From the NCBI GenBank assembly GCA_040756055.1, contig JBFLZR010000004.1, positions 124,001-188,000 on the forward strand: 64,000 nucleotides of DNA, given 5' to 3'. Source of the DNA: Candidatus Zixiibacteriota bacterium (GTDB lineage Bacteria; Zixibacteria; MSB-5A5; GN15; FEB-12). The notes under the pieces were generated by a model. The model searched no databases. It was given only the letters and a program-made list of their open reading frames with translations, and was not told the origin of the DNA. A program made the position numbers and the translations under genes. This document shows positions 62,247-64,000 of the stretch, piece after piece; the first letter of the stretch is position 1; every line of letters begins with the position of its first letter.

Positions 62247-62996
62247 CTACCCTACTTTATAAATACGTCTTAATTTACTCAAATCATCCGGGCTGTCAAT
62301 GGATACGGTCCTGGCTTTGGTTTTTATGACTCTGATTTTCGCGCCGTTTCCCAGTATTCGCAGTTGTTCGAGCGACTCGGCTTTTTCCAGAACCGTTCTT
62401 TTCCATGAAGCGAATGTGCTGAGCGATTGCCGGCGGAACCCGTACACACCGATGTGCAGCAGAAACTTAAATTGTGAGAAGCGGTCTTTCTCGACACTGT
62501 TTTGGAGAAAGGGTATGGGGAAACGAGAAAACCAGAGAGCATCGCCGGTCGAGTCGGTGACGACTTTAACTTTATTGGGGTCGAACAATTCGTTGTCATT
62601 TTCTATCGGTCTGGCGAGTGTTGCGAACTGAATGCGCCTGTCGGTTCTCATCGCCTGCACGAGTTTTGTCAATGCGGCGGAGGTGAGACCGAAACTGTCG
62701 GCCTGAATGTTGAGAATGATATCGCCGCCGAACTTTCGCGCTACCTCGGCCACGCGGTCCGAGCCGGTGCGATGTTTTTTCGAGGTCATGACGACCTCGG
62801 CGCCGAAGTTTTCGGAAGCTTTTGCGATTTCTTTGCTGTCGGTGGCTATGACGAGGCGGTCGATAACCGACGCACGGGCTATTTCGCGATGGACGTAAAA
62901 GAGCAGCGGTTGATCGTTGAAGGGGTAGATAACTTTGTTGGGAAAGCGCGTTGAGCCCATTCGAGCGGGAATCACGGCAAGCACATTCGTTGCCAT
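62247..62996 (-). CDS. kdsB: KdsB-like CMP-Kdo synthetase
   Basis: Activates Kdo with CTP for lipopolysaccharide inner core. From ATG 62996 the protein has 249 residues. IPARMGSTRFPNKV is the nucleotide-binding N-terminus, VIATDSKEIAKASENFGAEVVMTSKKHRTGSDRVAEV is typical in parts, and HIGVYGFRR and SIDSPDDL are conserved. The usual V-Q-G-D-E-P motif is changed to I-Q-A-D-S-F-G, keeping the Asp but losing Glu-Pro, so a related sugar acid is possible. A GTG at 62999 could also serve as start. Confidence 0.85.
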   Translation of the reverse strand: MATNVLAVIPARMGSTRFPNKVIYPFNDQPLLFYVHREIARASVIDRLVIATDSKEIAKASENFGAEVVMTSKKHRTGSDRVAEVARKFGGDIILNIQADSFGLTSAALTKLVQAMRTDRRIQFATLARPIENDNELFDPNKVKVVTDSTGDALWFSRFPIPFLQNSVEKDRFSQFKFLLHIGVYGFRRQSLSTFASWKRTVLEKAESLEQLRILGNGAKIRVIKTKARTVSIDSPDDLSKLRRIYKVG

Positions 62997-63232
62997 CACC
63001 CAATCACTTTCGGCCGCATAACCGAGTGGCTTCCCCGGTGAAGCACAGAGCTGTCAATCACCTGATCAATTACGGCGGACTCGCTCGTGGAATTGTTGTC
63101 AGATTGCGCCGTTTGCTCAAAATAATCTGTGGAGAATGATTGGTAATCGAAGAGTTCAGGGATTTCAGCCGGTGATAATTTGGGGCAAACAAGCCGTGCG
63201 AAACGCTCAACCTGTATATTTCCTCGTGGCAT
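62996..63232 (-). CDS. Possible 78-residue leader protein coupled to kdsB
   Basis: A 78-codon frame whose TGA stop shares one base with the kdsB ATG (TGATG), a classic coupling arrangement. It has no Shine-Dalgarno site. The promoter at 63266-63238 would start transcription at about 63231, practically at this ATG, so it would be translated leaderless. The sequence is acidic and Ser-rich (FDYQSFSTDYFEQTAQSDNN). No family recognised. It may simply be an untranslated leader. Confidence 0.35.
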   Translation of the reverse strand: MPRGNIQVERFARLVCPKLSPAEIPELFDYQSFSTDYFEQTAQSDNNSTSESAVIDQVIDSSVLHRGSHSVMRPKVIG

Positions 63233-63237
63233 AAGCC

Positions 63238-63266
63238 ATGATACGGGTTTCGCGCGAGGCTGTCAA
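63238..63266 (-). promoter_or_regulatory. Strong candidate promoter of the kdsB-pyrG operon
   Basis: On the minus strand a perfect TTGACA (63266-63261), 17 nt, then TATCAT (63243-63238). It is the best consensus match in the window. Transcription would begin about 235 nt before kdsB. Confidence 0.6.
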
Positions 63267-63340
63267 GACATAAACTTTGGATTGTATCTGTATATAAGGC
63301 AATAGAATAGGTACGGAAGTTGATTTTTTCAATCGAAGTC

Positions 63341-63369
63341 TTTCCATTTACGTAAGAATGTATTATATT
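63341..63369 (+). promoter_or_regulatory. Candidate promoter of the receiver-domain gene
   Basis: TTTCCA (63341-63346), 17 nt, TATATT (63364-63369), divergent from the kdsB promoter; leader about 63 nt. Confidence 0.35.
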
Positions 63370-63438
63370 AAGTCGCATTCATGAACCTCGAGAATATTTA
63401 ACCGTATAATTCGTAAATTCTTAGGGAAGAGTAAGGTC

Positions 63439-63807
63439 ATGAGTAAAAAAGTAATAATTGCAGCCAACAATATGATCTTTACTTCTAAGATAATGTCCAT
63501 CCTTGACGGAATGGAGGCGGAAGGTATCAAGGCAATCCGCTCCGATGAGATCTTTACGAAGGCCCAGGAACTTGTACCGGATTTGATTATAATTGATTTG
63601 AACCTTAATGGTATTGAAGCTCCCTCACTGATTAACAAACTTCGTTCGTACGGCGCCACCCAAGCAATTCCCATTGTCTGTTATTCTCCGCACGTTTTGA
63701 AGGACCAGATGAAGGCCGCCAAGACCGCCGGGGCGACCGAAGTGTTGCCCAATTCCAGGATGACCTCCAGGATGGGTCAGATTCTCGGGAAGTATATACA
63801 CAATTGA
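63439..63807 (+). CDS. Stand-alone receiver-like protein with degenerate active site
   Basis: A 122-residue single-domain CheY-like protein, with no output domain. The phosphoacceptor-type aspartate is Asp53 in LIIIDLNLNG, and Ser83 (VCYSPH) could be the switch residue. The acidic pair that holds magnesium is replaced by Ala-Asn-Asn (IIAANNM), and the conserved Lys region reads VLPNSR in place of L-x-K-P. Normal phosphorylation is therefore unlikely. An AAGG site precedes the ATG, and a terminator follows. Confidence 0.8.
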   Translation: MSKKVIIAANNMIFTSKIMSILDGMEAEGIKAIRSDEIFTKAQELVPDLIIIDLNLNGIEAPSLINKLRSYGATQAIPIVCYSPHVLKDQMKAAKTAGATEVLPNSRMTSRMGQILGKYIHN

Positions 63808-63833
63808 ACAAGCATAAATGAGCTTTAGATAAA

Positions 63834-63863
63834 AGCGAACTGCCGGGCGGTTCGCTTTTTTTT
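63834..63863 (+). terminator. Rho-independent terminator
   Basis: AGCGAAC and GTTCGCT arms around TGCCGGGCG, followed by eight T residues, 27 nt after the receiver gene stop. Confidence 0.9.
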
Positions 63864-63882
63864 GGTCAGGTTTCGGGCAGCG

Positions 63883-64000
63883 CTATCGTCTGTAAGCAGG
63901 CCGGTAGGCCCAGACTTCATTGGTGCGATTGTGTTTTGGATTCAGCAGGTGAAGGATATAGTCGATTGTCGAGGGACCGACATGGAAGGCCGGCTCTATC
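63883..64000 (-). CDS. C-terminal end of a gene running off the window
   Basis: An open frame enters from the right edge and ends at TAG 63883-63885. The visible 38 residues read IEPAFHVGPSTIDYILHLLN followed by a basic tail with NEVWAYRPAYRR. Too short to identify, and not recognised. Confidence 0.5.
   Translation of the reverse strand, partial: IEPAFHVGPSTIDYILHLLNPKHNRTNEVWAYRPAYRR

Noticed and set aside
63070-63378. 102-residue protein on the minus strand before kdsB
   Set aside because: It overlaps the better 78-codon frame and starts upstream of the strong promoter at 63266-63238, in the divergent spacer.

Overview
The window looks like a chromosomal piece of a Gram-negative bacterium of the FCB superphylum, most like candidate phylum Zixibacteria. 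This placement is inferred from gene content, not from a database search. Pointers are type IX secretion (T9SS) C-terminal sorting domains on two proteins, a PorZ-like two-propeller protein, Kdo-type lipopolysaccharide capacity (kdsB), an Lnt lipoprotein acyltransferase, and ordinary TTGACA/TATAAT-like promoters with Shine-Dalgarno sites, which is unlike typical Bacteroidota. No rRNA, tRNA, CRISPR array, insertion sequence or phage was found.

Layout. 273-2588 (+) is a secreted C25 (gingipain-like) peptidase. 2581-23231 is one nearly unbroken minus-strand array of 18 genes, read from right to left: ftsE-ftsX-envC, holB-ricT-metG-tatD-rsmA, a PdxJ-like gene, rluD, an exported nitroreductase, purM, gpmI, lnt, a PorZ-like gene, a FemAB/GNAT-type acyltransferase and two glycosyltransferases. 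23742-28227 (+) is a complete branched-chain amino acid-type ABC transporter (livJHMGF). 28627-35694 (-) is a giant Rhs/YD-repeat protein with a variable tail carrying an HExxE...H motif, followed 6 nt later by a small lipoprotein that could be its immunity partner. 36213-38365 (-) is a LytR_C-domain gene, rsfS and rho. 38465-42380 (-) holds an exported small protein, a stand-alone GlmU-type nucleotidyltransferase, panD, a NUDIX hydrolase, panC and a HEPN-like gene. 42381-45449 is gene-poor and packed with palindromic repeats around a lipoprotein, a small membrane protein and an outer-membrane beta-barrel. 45450-49274 (-) holds a YcxB-like protein, an exported unknown, a polytopic membrane protein and a TGS-domain GTPase. 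49350-59826 (-) is an exopolysaccharide/surface-glycan cluster: Wza-like export protein, Wzz-like chain regulator, hexapeptide acetyltransferase, DegT aminotransferase, flippase, AAC(3)-fold acetyltransferase, deacetylase-like protein, glycosyltransferase and a second DegT. 60095-62996 (-) is kdsB-pyrG-lipoprotein. 63439-63807 (+) is a degenerate receiver-domain protein with a terminator, and the window ends inside a minus-strand gene.

How the genes fit together. Much of the window concerns the cell envelope. FtsEX-EnvC would couple division to peptidoglycan hydrolysis. Lnt, KdsB and PyrG (CTP supply) make the outer membrane. The glycan cluster builds and exports a surface polymer. The PorZ-like protein and the sorting-domain peptidase imply T9SS export. 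The housekeeping order holB-ricT-metG-tatD-rsmA matches the order known near the replication origin of Bacillus.

The most unusual non-coding signal is in the intergenic DNA. At least ten short hairpins of several unrelated stem sequences carry the tetranucleotide GTAG at the 5' foot, in both orientations, with exact and near-exact copies kilobases apart. GTAG-footed hairpins are the known hallmark of REP elements mobilised by REP-associated tyrosine transposases. Finding many stem families with one shared foot in a single window is the observation most worth following. The Rhs tail with its neighbour lipoprotein, and a PdxJ homologue lacking its active-site histidines, are the best protein-level candidates for something new.
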